Positions 7,441 to 13,621 of a stretch of DNA of 29,166 nt are shown here, piece by piece. The translations under genes and the position numbers were made by a program. Numbering within the stretch: the stretch's first letter is position 1; each line of letters begins with the position of its first letter. The DNA is from an uncultured archaeon (GTDB taxonomy: Archaea > Thermoproteota > Nitrososphaeria > Nitrososphaerales > Nitrosopumilaceae), in contig CATMRH010000002.1 in NCBI GenBank assembly GCA_950073955.1, forward strand, positions 1-29,166, given 5' to 3'. The notes beneath the pieces are model-generated. The model had not been told where the DNA came from. It saw nothing but the letters and a program-made list of their open reading frames with translations, and searched no databases.

Positions 7441-8004
7441 ATGAATCGTAAAATCTTTCTTGGTGTTGCAGTTCTAGCACTTATGATTATATTTGTAGCA
7501 ATTCTAACTGGAAATATCCTTCCTTTAATGATTGTAGCACCACAAGGTGAAATTCCTGTAGAAAATCGAAATATTACACAAGTTGCACCTCTCCAAATTG
7601 AACTAGATGAAATTTCAATAAAAGAAATTTCAGCACGAACAGCTACAATTAAGATTGCATTTAAAATTTCTAATCCTAACCCAAAGAGTGTAATAGTTCA
7701 AACTTTGGATTATCGATTATATGAAACAGGTTATTCTGAGTCTGAACAAATTTCAGGTGGTGAAATAGGAAGTAGACCTACGGGAATGGTAGAATTTGGC
7801 TCAAACTATTATGTTCTTCTTGGTAACAACTCTATCCTACTAAAAGACACTATCAATTTGAGAAATTCTGGAAATACTCCTGAATTATGGGCTGTTCTTC
7901 AAGACAATACTGCAACTTGGAAAGTTACTGGTGATGTATTTTACAATCTAAGTTCATTAACAAGTGGTCAAGAAAATGAACTTCATTTTGAATTTACCAA
8001 ATAG
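7441..8004 (+). CDS. Membrane-anchored LEA14-like (LEA_2/WHy fold) protein
   Basis: A 187-residue protein with an N-terminal transmembrane helix (about 5-24) and an extracytoplasmic beta-sandwich domain. The pattern TIKIAFKISNPNPKSVIVQ followed by LDYRLYETG is characteristic of LEA14-like domains, in which the Asn-Pro turn links two strands. The later part, TWKVTGDVFYNLSS, fits the end of the same fold. Archaeal members are thought to protect against desiccation or osmotic stress or to serve as general surface domains; no specific role can be assigned. The start is supported by a TATA box 26 bases upstream. A stem-loop with a T-rich tail follows the gene. Confidence 0.72.
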   Translation: MNRKIFLGVAVLALMIIFVAILTGNILPLMIVAPQGEIPVENRNITQVAPLQIELDEISIKEISARTATIKIAFKISNPNPKSVIVQTLDYRLYETGYSESEQISGGEIGSRPTGMVEFGSNYYVLLGNNSILLKDTINLRNSGNTPELWAVLQDNTATWKVTGDVFYNLSSLTSGQENELHFEFTK

Positions 8005-8011
8005 AATAGAT

Positions 8012-8050
8012 AGTATCATAAAATTTTAAAATTATGATACTTTGTTTTTA
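8012..8050 (+). terminator. Stem-loop terminator after LEA14-like gene
   Basis: A perfect 10-bp inverted repeat, AGTATCATAA (8012-8021) and TTATGATACT (8032-8041), surrounds a 10-base AT loop. A T-rich run (TTTGTTTTTA) follows. It begins eight bases after the stop codon, so termination is likely. A palindromic regulator site for the next gene is the alternative. Confidence 0.55.
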
Positions 8051-8070
8051 GGAAAAAAATATTGGCAAAG

Positions 8071-8079
8071 TTATAAAAG
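8071..8079 (+). promoter_or_regulatory. Strong TATA box for the 36-residue microprotein
   Basis: TTATAAAAG with an adenine-rich BRE-like stretch just before it (CAAAG), centred 28 bases before the ATG at 8103. It is one of the best TATA matches in the window and predicts a leader of about three bases. Confidence 0.65.
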
Positions 8080-8102
8080 CCCGTAAAGTCGTTTTTTATC
8101 AA

Positions 8103-8213
8103 ATGGCAGAAGCAGGTTTAGCAGCATTTGGCTCAGCAGTAGGAGTCGCAATTGCACTCGCAGTAGTGTGTTTCGCTCTACGTGGTAAAGGACATCCCGA
8201 ATCACTAGAATAA
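8103..8213 (+). CDS. 36-residue single-helix membrane microprotein
   Basis: The open frame runs from ATG at 8103 to TAA at 8211-8213. The peptide starts MAEAGLAAFGSAVGVAIAL, continues hydrophobic to CFALRG, and ends in a polar tail KGHPESLE. This makes one Ala/Gly/Val-rich transmembrane helix with small residues spaced for helix packing. Codon use includes GTC, CTC, GGC, CCC and CGT, richer in GC than the neighbours and like the amt gene, which suggests high expression. A strong TATA box lies 28 bases upstream and a short hairpin with T run follows, so this is a complete single-gene unit. The function is unknown; a subunit of a membrane complex is possible. Confidence 0.75.
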   Translation: MAEAGLAAFGSAVGVAIALAVVCFALRGKGHPESLE

Positions 8214-8215
8214 CC

Positions 8216-8233
8216 AAGGAACAATCCTTTTTT
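8216..8233 (+). terminator. Hairpin plus T run after microprotein gene
   Basis: AAGGA (8216-8220), loop ACAA, TCCTT (8225-8229), followed directly by TTTT. It begins three bases after the stop codon at 8213 and supports the short gene as an independent transcription unit. Confidence 0.45.
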
Positions 8234-8258
8234 CATATTTTTCATTTATTTAGTTAAT

Positions 8259-8900
8259 CTATTTTTCCTTGCCCAATATTCCCATTAGGGAAATTTGTTT
8301 AGAACTCTTCTTTTTCATGAAACATCTCTCAAAATATTGACAATCCGAACAATCAGATGATGGTTCTATGATAGGTGTTTTTTGTTCTTTAAGAAGATCA
8401 TTAAAAACTCTAACTCTTCTGATTGTTTCCTCAAACATCTTTTTGTTGCGTGTTAATGAAAAAGTTATTTCTTTCTTATCTCCTGTAATGTAAACAATTA
8501 CTCCATCAACTTTGTCATATATCCACATACATGCATTAAGAAATAGAATATCATTTGCTTGAGGGTTTTCTAATTCACCTAATGCTGATCTGAATAAAAG
8601 AATAGAATCATCTGTTATCATATCGACCTGTGCCTTTAGCTTGATTTTGTCTATTGCAAATTCTTTTGGTTCGCTTCCATATTGTAATTTTCTTAGTAAT
8701 CCTGAGAGAAGCTCATTGAATCCCCTTCTTTCAATTTCATTAGGGTCTATCCTATCATAATATGAGCGTCTTAGACATTTGGTTACTTCTTGAAGATGAA
8801 TAGTTTGAATATCCTTAGAATCTATCTCAATTTCTAATTCATTTCCTATAGAACGTATTGCATTGTGAGTAATATTTCGAAAATCTCTATCTCCCATCAT
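8259..8900 (-). CDS. Cas4/RecB-like Fe-S protein with degenerate nuclease motif
   Basis: A 213-residue protein with the Cas4-like layout: one N-terminal cysteine in EVTKCLRRSYYDR (Cys42), a PD-(D/E)XK-like core, and a C-terminal cysteine trio CSDCQYFERC (Cys184, 187, 193) that would complete a four-cysteine Fe-S cluster. The core aspartate appears in LKAQVDMITDD (Asp93). The expected E-x-K on the next strand is not visible: that segment reads SILLFRSALGEL. The nuclease site may therefore be inactive. No cas1, cas2 or repeat array is nearby, so this is not a CRISPR gene by context. A TATA box (8922-8930) supports the start at 8900. Distant Fe-S DNA-binding proteins are an alternative. Confidence 0.65.
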   Translation of the reverse strand: MMGDRDFRNITHNAIRSIGNELEIEIDSKDIQTIHLQEVTKCLRRSYYDRIDPNEIERRGFNELLSGLLRKLQYGSEPKEFAIDKIKLKAQVDMITDDSILLFRSALGELENPQANDILFLNACMWIYDKVDGVIVYITGDKKEITFSLTRNKKMFEETIRRVRVFNDLLKEQKTPIIEPSSDCSDCQYFERCFMKKKSSKQISLMGILGKEK

Positions 8901-8921
8901 GATAAATTATCTTAAAGCTAG

Positions 8922-8930
8922 ATCAATATA
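8922..8930 (-). promoter_or_regulatory. TATA box for Cas4-like gene
   Basis: The minus strand reads CCTATATTG about 26 bases before the ATG at 8900. The gene probably has its own promoter although it follows the membrane protein gene by only 32 bases. Confidence 0.4.
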
Positions 8931-8932
8931 GG

Positions 8933-9163
8933 TTAATTCATAATCTTGTTTAGATAATTCGAAATTCTGCCTGAAAATGCAAGTGTGACGAAATGAACTC
9001 CAAATCCTAATACTGCTCCAATAATCAGATTTCCAGTTCCATAGTAAATTCCCAAAAATACTCCTAGCGATGGTAGAGCAAAAATCAGTGCCATAGAGAT
9101 ACTTACCCAATTTGTAAGAATATCAATCGACGTTTCATGTTTTTTCGATGGAAACTTGCTCAT
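8933..9163 (-). CDS. Small two-helix membrane protein downstream of atpC
   Basis: A 76-residue protein with a short charged N-terminus (MSKFPSKKHETS), a transmembrane helix at about residues 20-42 (ALIFALPSLGVFLGIYYG) and a second at about 46-64 (LIIGAVLGFGVHFVTLAF), then a short polar tail. The helical hairpin with a Gly/Thr turn resembles many small membrane proteins, and no family is recognised. It starts 13 bases after the stop of ATP synthase subunit C on the same strand and is likely co-transcribed. A link to ATP synthase assembly is possible but unproven. Another open frame on the same strand (8907-9110) is a shadow of this gene. Confidence 0.72.
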   Translation of the reverse strand: MSKFPSKKHETSIDILTNWVSISMALIFALPSLGVFLGIYYGTGNLIIGAVLGFGVHFVTLAFSGRISNYLNKIMN

Positions 9164-9176
9164 TTTTTATACCAGA

Positions 9177-10211
9177 TTATTCTGTCTCTAAAATCAATTT
9201 TGACATAGTAGTTTCAGTTGGTATTTTTTGTTCAACTGCATAAGCAATTGCTGCAAGATTTCTTACTTCAAATGCAGTTAGTTTTGTAATTCCTACTGTA
9301 GTTGCTAAACTGAACATTTTTGTAAAAGAGTTTAACGATGCTTGATAAATTGCTATTTCAAAAGATCTTTCAAATTCAGATATTGCATCTAATTCATTTT
9401 CATTTTGAGGAACTAAATCCTTATATTTTGTATTAGCAAGTTCGCTAAATGCATCTCTTATTGATTCAGATGATATCATTCTTGCTAGCAATTCTTTTGC
9501 AGCTGGAGATTGAATTATAATTAAATCCTGAATTTGTTGTTCATCAAGTCCCCAAAACTTTCCTCTAATTACACTTAGAATGTTGTAAAAATCAATATCC
9601 ATTCCAATTAATCTACTTGCATCTATGTCTCCAGATTTAAGTGCCTTTACAAGGCGTAAATACAAAATTTTATCAAAATATGTATCAAAGATTTGGATAT
9701 TCTTTTTATCTGCATACAAAGCAGCTGCTTTTGCAATCTCTTCACCAAATTCAACTTGGCTTAAACTTGCAACAGTTTCTTCCAAATCTTTTGCGACAAG
9801 TGCTTTGACTACGATATCTCTTTGTTTGATTAATTCTTCAGCACGAAGATTAATGTGAGTTTCAATCTCTTCTTGCGATTTTCCCAAAACTTTTCCTTTT
9901 AGAATTTGTTTTAAATTAGAAATAATAAATTTCAAATAATAAGCATCCAAGATACGTGACTCACCAGCAGTTTTTGCAATGCTATAATGAATTTCAGCTA
10001 GGTGACTTTTTAGTGCAGACTCGATACCCAGAGACGTGTATGGTTTCTCTACTTCAGATACTGCTTCTCCATAAACTGTATTTTTAATTCTAGTCATTAA
10101 TTCATCAAGATCTCTTGATTCTGCTAAGGTTTGAAAATCAGCTTTTTTTAGTAATTTTCCTCTTTTACTATAGGATTTTACAGACGCATAGACATTTTTA
10201 GATCCACCCAT
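9177..10211 (-). CDS. atpC: A/V-type ATP synthase subunit C
   Basis: A 344-residue, mostly helical protein of the V-ATPase d / A-ATPase C family. This subunit forms the socket joining the central stalk to the proteolipid ring in the membrane. Supporting patterns are NVYASVKSYSKRGKLLKK at the N-terminus, the internal SRILDAYYLKFIISNLKQI and FDTYFDKILY segments, DIDASRLIGMDIDFYNILSVIRGK, and the tail LTAFEVRNLAAIAYAVEQK, which is typical of the family end. It lies on the minus strand more than 3 kb from the main ATP synthase genes at 13.6-20.7 kb, separated by amt and a rhodanese gene. A small membrane protein gene follows closely. Confidence 0.92.
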   Translation of the reverse strand: MGGSKNVYASVKSYSKRGKLLKKADFQTLAESRDLDELMTRIKNTVYGEAVSEVEKPYTSLGIESALKSHLAEIHYSIAKTAGESRILDAYYLKFIISNLKQILKGKVLGKSQEEIETHINLRAEELIKQRDIVVKALVAKDLEETVASLSQVEFGEEIAKAAALYADKKNIQIFDTYFDKILYLRLVKALKSGDIDASRLIGMDIDFYNILSVIRGKFWGLDEQQIQDLIIIQSPAAKELLARMISSESIRDAFSELANTKYKDLVPQNENELDAISEFERSFEIAIYQASLNSFTKMFSLATTVGITKLTAFEVRNLAAIAYAVEQKIPTETTMSKLILETE

Positions 10212-10273
10212 TTTGACTGTTCTCTCTACATAACCGATTTTAATGTTTGGCGTTTTCTTGTTTGTGTTTAGGA

Positions 10274-10942
10274 CTAGGTTATTTTATTGAGAAATTTGAT
10301 GGTATCTCCCTTTTCTTGTTTTGACAGTTTTAAAAACGCCTCTAAAAACTCCTTTTGAATACCTAAAGACTCATCGGAAACTTCTTTAAGTTTTGATAGA
10401 TCAAAAGGAAGCAGATCTTTAATTTTATTATCACAAAAAGCCTTGACATATTTTTGAAGAATTGAATATGTAAAACTTGGACTAGTCTTTAATAGAGAAG
10501 AGAGAATTTTTTCAAATTCTTTTTCAGTAGATTCAGACTTTGAAAAAAACTCTTTTAGTAAATTTTCTCTATTTGTAATTTCACTTATTGATAGTGCTAT
10601 CAAGATACCCTGTTTGGTCAAATGGTAGTATGGGATTCCTATTTTTTGAAGAGCCTTTGGACCTCTTTTTAGAGGCAATCTCCCATTCTCTTCTGCAATC
10701 TTCATTGGTAGTAAAATCTCATCAAAATCACGAAATATTCCTGAATAGATATTCTTCCAAGCAATTTCTTGTTTTTTTGCTATTCTCTGAGATATCCCTG
10801 TCCTAGTTCTTTCTGCAGGATTGACATTACTGGCAAGTATTGTAATGATTGCTCTTTGTCTATTCGCTTCTCCTGTTAATTCATCACCTTTAGTCTTGAA
10901 TGTATCAAAAATTGCTAGTTTAATGACTGATTTTACCTTCAT
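10274..10942 (-). CDS. Hypothetical protein with winged-helix-like segment
   Basis: A 222-residue soluble protein. Residues about 25-60 (RQRAIITILASNV, then RTGISQRIAKKQEIAWKN) and the later GIPYYHLTKQGILIALSI look like a helical DNA-binding or winged-helix region in which a Thr-Lys-x-Gly turn leads into a helix. The C-terminal half is Lys/Glu/Ser-rich and helical. No family is recognised with confidence; a transcription regulator is a reasonable guess. The start is supported by a TATA element (10967-10974) about 29 bases upstream. It is divergent from amt, whose promoter lies about 45 bases away, and is 62 bases upstream of atpC on the same strand. Confidence 0.65.
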   Translation of the reverse strand: MKVKSVIKLAIFDTFKTKGDELTGEANRQRAIITILASNVNPAERTRTGISQRIAKKQEIAWKNIYSGIFRDFDEILLPMKIAEENGRLPLKRGPKALQKIGIPYYHLTKQGILIALSISEITNRENLLKEFFSKSESTEKEFEKILSSLLKTSPSFTYSILQKYVKAFCDNKIKDLLPFDLSKLKEVSDESLGIQKEFLEAFLKLSKQEKGDTIKFLNKIT

Positions 10943-10966
10943 TTTTCATCCTTGACCTGATTTTCA

Positions 10967-10974
10967 TATTTTAT
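10967..10974 (-). promoter_or_regulatory. TATA box for gene at 10274-10942
   Basis: The minus strand reads ATAAAATA, centred 29 bases before the ATG at 10942. It implies a leader of about four bases. Confidence 0.4.
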
Positions 10975-11013
10975 GTTATTATCAGAATATACTGAAATAT
11001 AATAATTTACTTT

Positions 11014-11022
11014 TTTATAAAT
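11014..11022 (+). promoter_or_regulatory. TATA box for amt
   Basis: TTTATAAAT, centred near 11018, predicts a transcript start near 11043 and a leader of roughly 26 bases before the ATG at 11069. The GTG at 11027, which would lengthen the protein by 14 residues, lies upstream of the predicted transcript start. Confidence 0.6.
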
Positions 11023-11068
11023 TTCAGTGTTTTCAAGCCTTAAATCCTCTCCAATTTCGATAAATTTA

Positions 11069-12631
11069 ATGAATTCTAGGAACTACAAGTATGCTCTATT
11101 ACTTGTAGCCGCAGTATCAATCACAGCAACTAGTGCAATGTCTATGGCATATGCACAAAGTGTTGATGATGGTATGGACGGATATGTAGTAGGAACCAGT
11201 GGAATTTACACTGGTAATCCTAACGAATGTTGGTACGATGACGGCGATGGCGGAATGCTCCCTTGTATGGTAGATACAGGTGATATGGCATGGATGCTAA
11301 CGGCAACATCATTAGTACTCTTCATGACTCCCGGCGTTGCATTCTTCTATGGAGGTTTATCCAGATCAAAGAACGCAGTAAACGTCGTCGGCATGACCTT
11401 TATCGTTATAGGTCTAATGTCGGTACAATGGGTTCTATGGGGATACTCACTAGCATTTGGCGCAGTTGATTCAGACGCAAATATGTTCATGGGAAACTTG
11501 GATTATGTAGGATTTAATCAAGTCTCAGCATGGGCACCATTAGGTGAACCAGGACCTTGTGCAGACACATGGTCTAATGCATATCAGATGCAACAGTTCA
11601 AAGATGGAGATGTTTGTAGTCAAGGTTGGCCAGGTACAGTACCTCACCAACTATTTGCAATGTTCCAAGCAACATTCGCAATTATCACCCCAGCACTAAT
11701 TGTTGGTGGTTTGATTGACAGAATCAAATTTAGCGCATTGATCATATTCGTACTCATATGGGGTACCTTCGTCTATGACCCAATAGCACATTGGGTTTGG
11801 GGAGGTGGTTACATAGGAGGAGGATCTATAGACCTTGATCCAGACTTATCGCCATCATACGCATTAGACTTTGCTGGTGGTACTGTAGTACACATTACTT
11901 CAGGATTCGCTGCATTGGCAGGAGCCTTAGTCCTTGGCAGAAGACTTGGATATGGCAAAGTTCCAATGGAACCACACAACGTTCCAATGGTTGTACTTGG
12001 TGCATCCATTCTATGGTTTGGTTGGTTTGGTTTCAACGCAGGAAGTGAAGTAATGGTAGACGGCATTACCATAAGTGCATGGACTGTCACTAATACCGCA
12101 ACTGGTATGGCTTCAGTTACATGGCTCTTGATGTCATGGGCACATACCGGAAAACCAAGTATTGTTGGAGCTGCAACAGGTGCAGTAGCAGGATTGGTAG
12201 CAATCACTCCAGCTTCAGGTTGGGTAGGTCCAATGGCTTCGATTATAATCGGTATTGCAGCTGGTACAATTTGTTATGGTGCTATAGCATTCAAGAATGC
12301 ACGCAAATGGGACGACGCATTAGATGTATGGGGAGTACACGGAATGGGTGGTCTTACAGGTGCAATTTTGACTGGTACATTAGCTAGTCCACACGTTTGG
12401 GATACTGGAGACGGTATTGGCGCATGGACTGGTACACCAGAAGGAATGGAACAGCAAGCAATCAGCATCATTGGGGCCTGCATATCAGTAGGTTATACCT
12501 TTGGTGTTACCCTTGTAATCTTCAAGATTATGGATGCCATCTGGCCAGGCGGAATCAGAGTCACTCCTAAAGAAGAGGAGATTGGCATTGATTTGGCACA
12601 GCACGGCGAAAGAGCATACGTAAACGAATAG
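11069..12631 (+). CDS. amt: Ammonium transporter, Amt family, with signal peptide
   Basis: A 520-residue membrane channel that takes up ammonium, the energy substrate of an ammonia oxidiser. A cleavable signal peptide (1-30, ending AYAQ) is followed by an extracellular segment and about eleven transmembrane helices. The pore histidine pair is His241 in DPIAHWVWGGG and His424 in GVHGMGGLTG; DFAGGTVVHITSGFAAL and WFGWFGFNAGSE are family signatures. Cys54, Cys66, Cys164 and Cys183 lie in outer loops and could form disulfides. Codons are richer in GC than those of neighbours, consistent with high expression. I start at the ATG at 11069, since the upstream GTG would precede the transcript. No PII (GlnK) gene is adjacent. 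Confidence 0.96.
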   Translation: MNSRNYKYALLLVAAVSITATSAMSMAYAQSVDDGMDGYVVGTSGIYTGNPNECWYDDGDGGMLPCMVDTGDMAWMLTATSLVLFMTPGVAFFYGGLSRSKNAVNVVGMTFIVIGLMSVQWVLWGYSLAFGAVDSDANMFMGNLDYVGFNQVSAWAPLGEPGPCADTWSNAYQMQQFKDGDVCSQGWPGTVPHQLFAMFQATFAIITPALIVGGLIDRIKFSALIIFVLIWGTFVYDPIAHWVWGGGYIGGGSIDLDPDLSPSYALDFAGGTVVHITSGFAALAGALVLGRRLGYGKVPMEPHNVPMVVLGASILWFGWFGFNAGSEVMVDGITISAWTVTNTATGMASVTWLLMSWAHTGKPSIVGAATGAVAGLVAITPASGWVGPMASIIIGIAAGTICYGAIAFKNARKWDDALDVWGVHGMGGLTGAILTGTLASPHVWDTGDGIGAWTGTPEGMEQQAISIIGACISVGYTFGVTLVIFKIMDAIWPGGIRVTPKEEEIGIDLAQHGERAYVNE

Positions 12632-12636
12632 AAAAA

Positions 12637-12664
12637 ACCCTTTTCTTTTCTTTTTATTTTTTTT
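12637..12664 (+). terminator. T-rich terminator after amt
   Basis: A run of A bases and CCC, then a long pyrimidine tract (TTTTCTTTTCTTTTTATTTT and further T), begins six bases after the stop codon. T-rich tracts without strong hairpins are usual archaeal terminators. Confidence 0.5.
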
Positions 12665-12669
12665 AAATA
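12662..12669 (+). promoter_or_regulatory. TATA box for rhodanese gene
   Basis: TTTAAATA is centred about 39 bases before the ATG at 12705, giving a predicted leader of about 14 bases. It partly overlaps the T tract that ends amt. Confidence 0.45.
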
Positions 12670-12704
12670 CAAATCAATTTAGATTTGATCAATTAACTAA
12701 AATC

Positions 12705-13481
12705 ATGTTAATCACTACGTCTGAATTAGAATCAAAACTTGAACAACCTAAATTGTTATTAATTGACACTCGTTCGTTTAAGGAATATTCAGAAGGACAT
12801 ATTCCAGGATCTGTCAATTTAGATCTGTTTGCATTTCATTGGATAGATACAACAAAAGAAGGAATACAAAATTTTAACAAACAAGCAGAGATGATCTTTT
12901 CATTTGTAGGGATAAGCTCTGAAAAGAAAGTTGTTTTTTATGATAATGTTTCTGGAATGCTAGCTGCAAGAGGTGTTTGGATGTTGGAATATTTTTCACA
13001 TCCAGATGTATCTTTGTTAGATGGTGGCATGAAAAAATGGAAAAAAGAAAATCGACCAATGGAAATAAAACAAAACCCATTTCAACCCATAAAATTTTCT
13101 GGAAAAGTTAATCCTGAAATTATTTCCAGTTATGAATATATCTTAGACAATATTGATACGCTAAAGATTATTGACGCTAGATCTGATGAAGAATATAATG
13201 GAACTATTGTAAGGGCAGCACAAGTAGGACATATTCCAAAATCTGTCAATATTGATTGGAATCTTAACATCAATGATGATGGTACTTTCAAATCAAATGA
13301 AGAACTATCCAAACTTTACCAAATCCCAAAAGACACTGAGATTGTGACTTATTGTCAAGGAGCCTATCGTGCTTCCAACACGTTTCTTGCATTAAAAAAA
13401 CTTGGTTTTACAAATGTCCGCGTATATCTAGGCTCTTGGGGAGAATGGGGAAATAAGTTAGATTTACCTGTGGAAAAATAA
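12705..13481 (+). CDS. Two-domain sulfurtransferase (rhodanese, SseA-like)
   Basis: A 258-residue protein made of two rhodanese domains. The first (about 1-115) has LIDTRSFKEYSEGHIPGSVNLD and LLDGGMKKWKKENRP. The second (about 130-255) has IIDARSDEEYNG, VGHIPKSVNID and the active-site loop YCQGAYRAS with catalytic Cys217. Family members move sulfane sulfur from thiosulfate or 3-mercaptopyruvate to cyanide or thiol acceptors and support sulfur transfer in the cytoplasm. The active loop CQGAYRAS is close to that of thiosulfate sulfurtransferases, but substrate choice cannot be fixed. The catalytic cysteine is only in the second domain, as usual. The gene has its own promoter and converges on the gene pair at 13515-15703. 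Confidence 0.92.
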   Translation: MLITTSELESKLEQPKLLLIDTRSFKEYSEGHIPGSVNLDLFAFHWIDTTKEGIQNFNKQAEMIFSFVGISSEKKVVFYDNVSGMLAARGVWMLEYFSHPDVSLLDGGMKKWKKENRPMEIKQNPFQPIKFSGKVNPEIISSYEYILDNIDTLKIIDARSDEEYNGTIVRAAQVGHIPKSVNIDWNLNINDDGTFKSNEELSKLYQIPKDTEIVTYCQGAYRASNTFLALKKLGFTNVRVYLGSWGEWGNKLDLPVEK

Positions 13482-13514
13482 TTACGAAAAATAGACCTTG
13501 AGCATTACAACAAA

Positions 13515-13601
13515 CTATGAACTAACTACCATAACGCCAAAAATGGCAAATCCAAGCATAACGAGTGCAGGAATTAAAGTGATTATGAATTCTTTTGACA
13601 T
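13515..13601 (-). CDS. 28-residue membrane peptide downstream of atpI
   Basis: A short frame starting MSKEF and then one hydrophobic helix (IITLIPALVMLGFAIFG) ending MVVSS before TAG at 13515-13517. A good ribosome-binding site, AGGAGA on the minus strand (13612-13617), lies 10 bases before the ATG. Only 20 bases separate the start from the atpI stop codon, so it is very probably on the atpI transcript. Single-helix subunits of 25-60 residues often accompany rotary ATPases and respiratory complexes, and this may be one, but no family is recognised. A plus-strand frame at 13498-13683 over the same bases has no gene-like features. Confidence 0.65.
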   Translation of the reverse strand: MSKEFIITLIPALVMLGFAIFGVMVVSS

Positions 13602-13621
13602 TACTTTTCTATCTCCTACTT

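Noticed and set aside
8259..8900. CRISPR-Cas locus around the Cas4-like gene
   Set aside because: No repeat array and no cas1, cas2 or effector genes are present in the window, and the nuclease motif looks degenerate.
8907..9110. Minus-strand open frame of 67 codons
   Set aside because: It runs in another frame over the two-helix membrane protein gene, whose hydrophobic pattern is clearly the real one.
11027..11068. GTG start extending amt by 14 residues
   Set aside because: The predicted transcript start from the TATA box at 11014-11022 is near 11043, downstream of that GTG, and a normal signal peptide begins at the ATG at 11069.
11809..12207. Minus-strand frame of 132 codons inside amt
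   Set aside because: It is a reverse shadow of amt, rich in Pro/Ala/Thr, with no promoter and no independent features.
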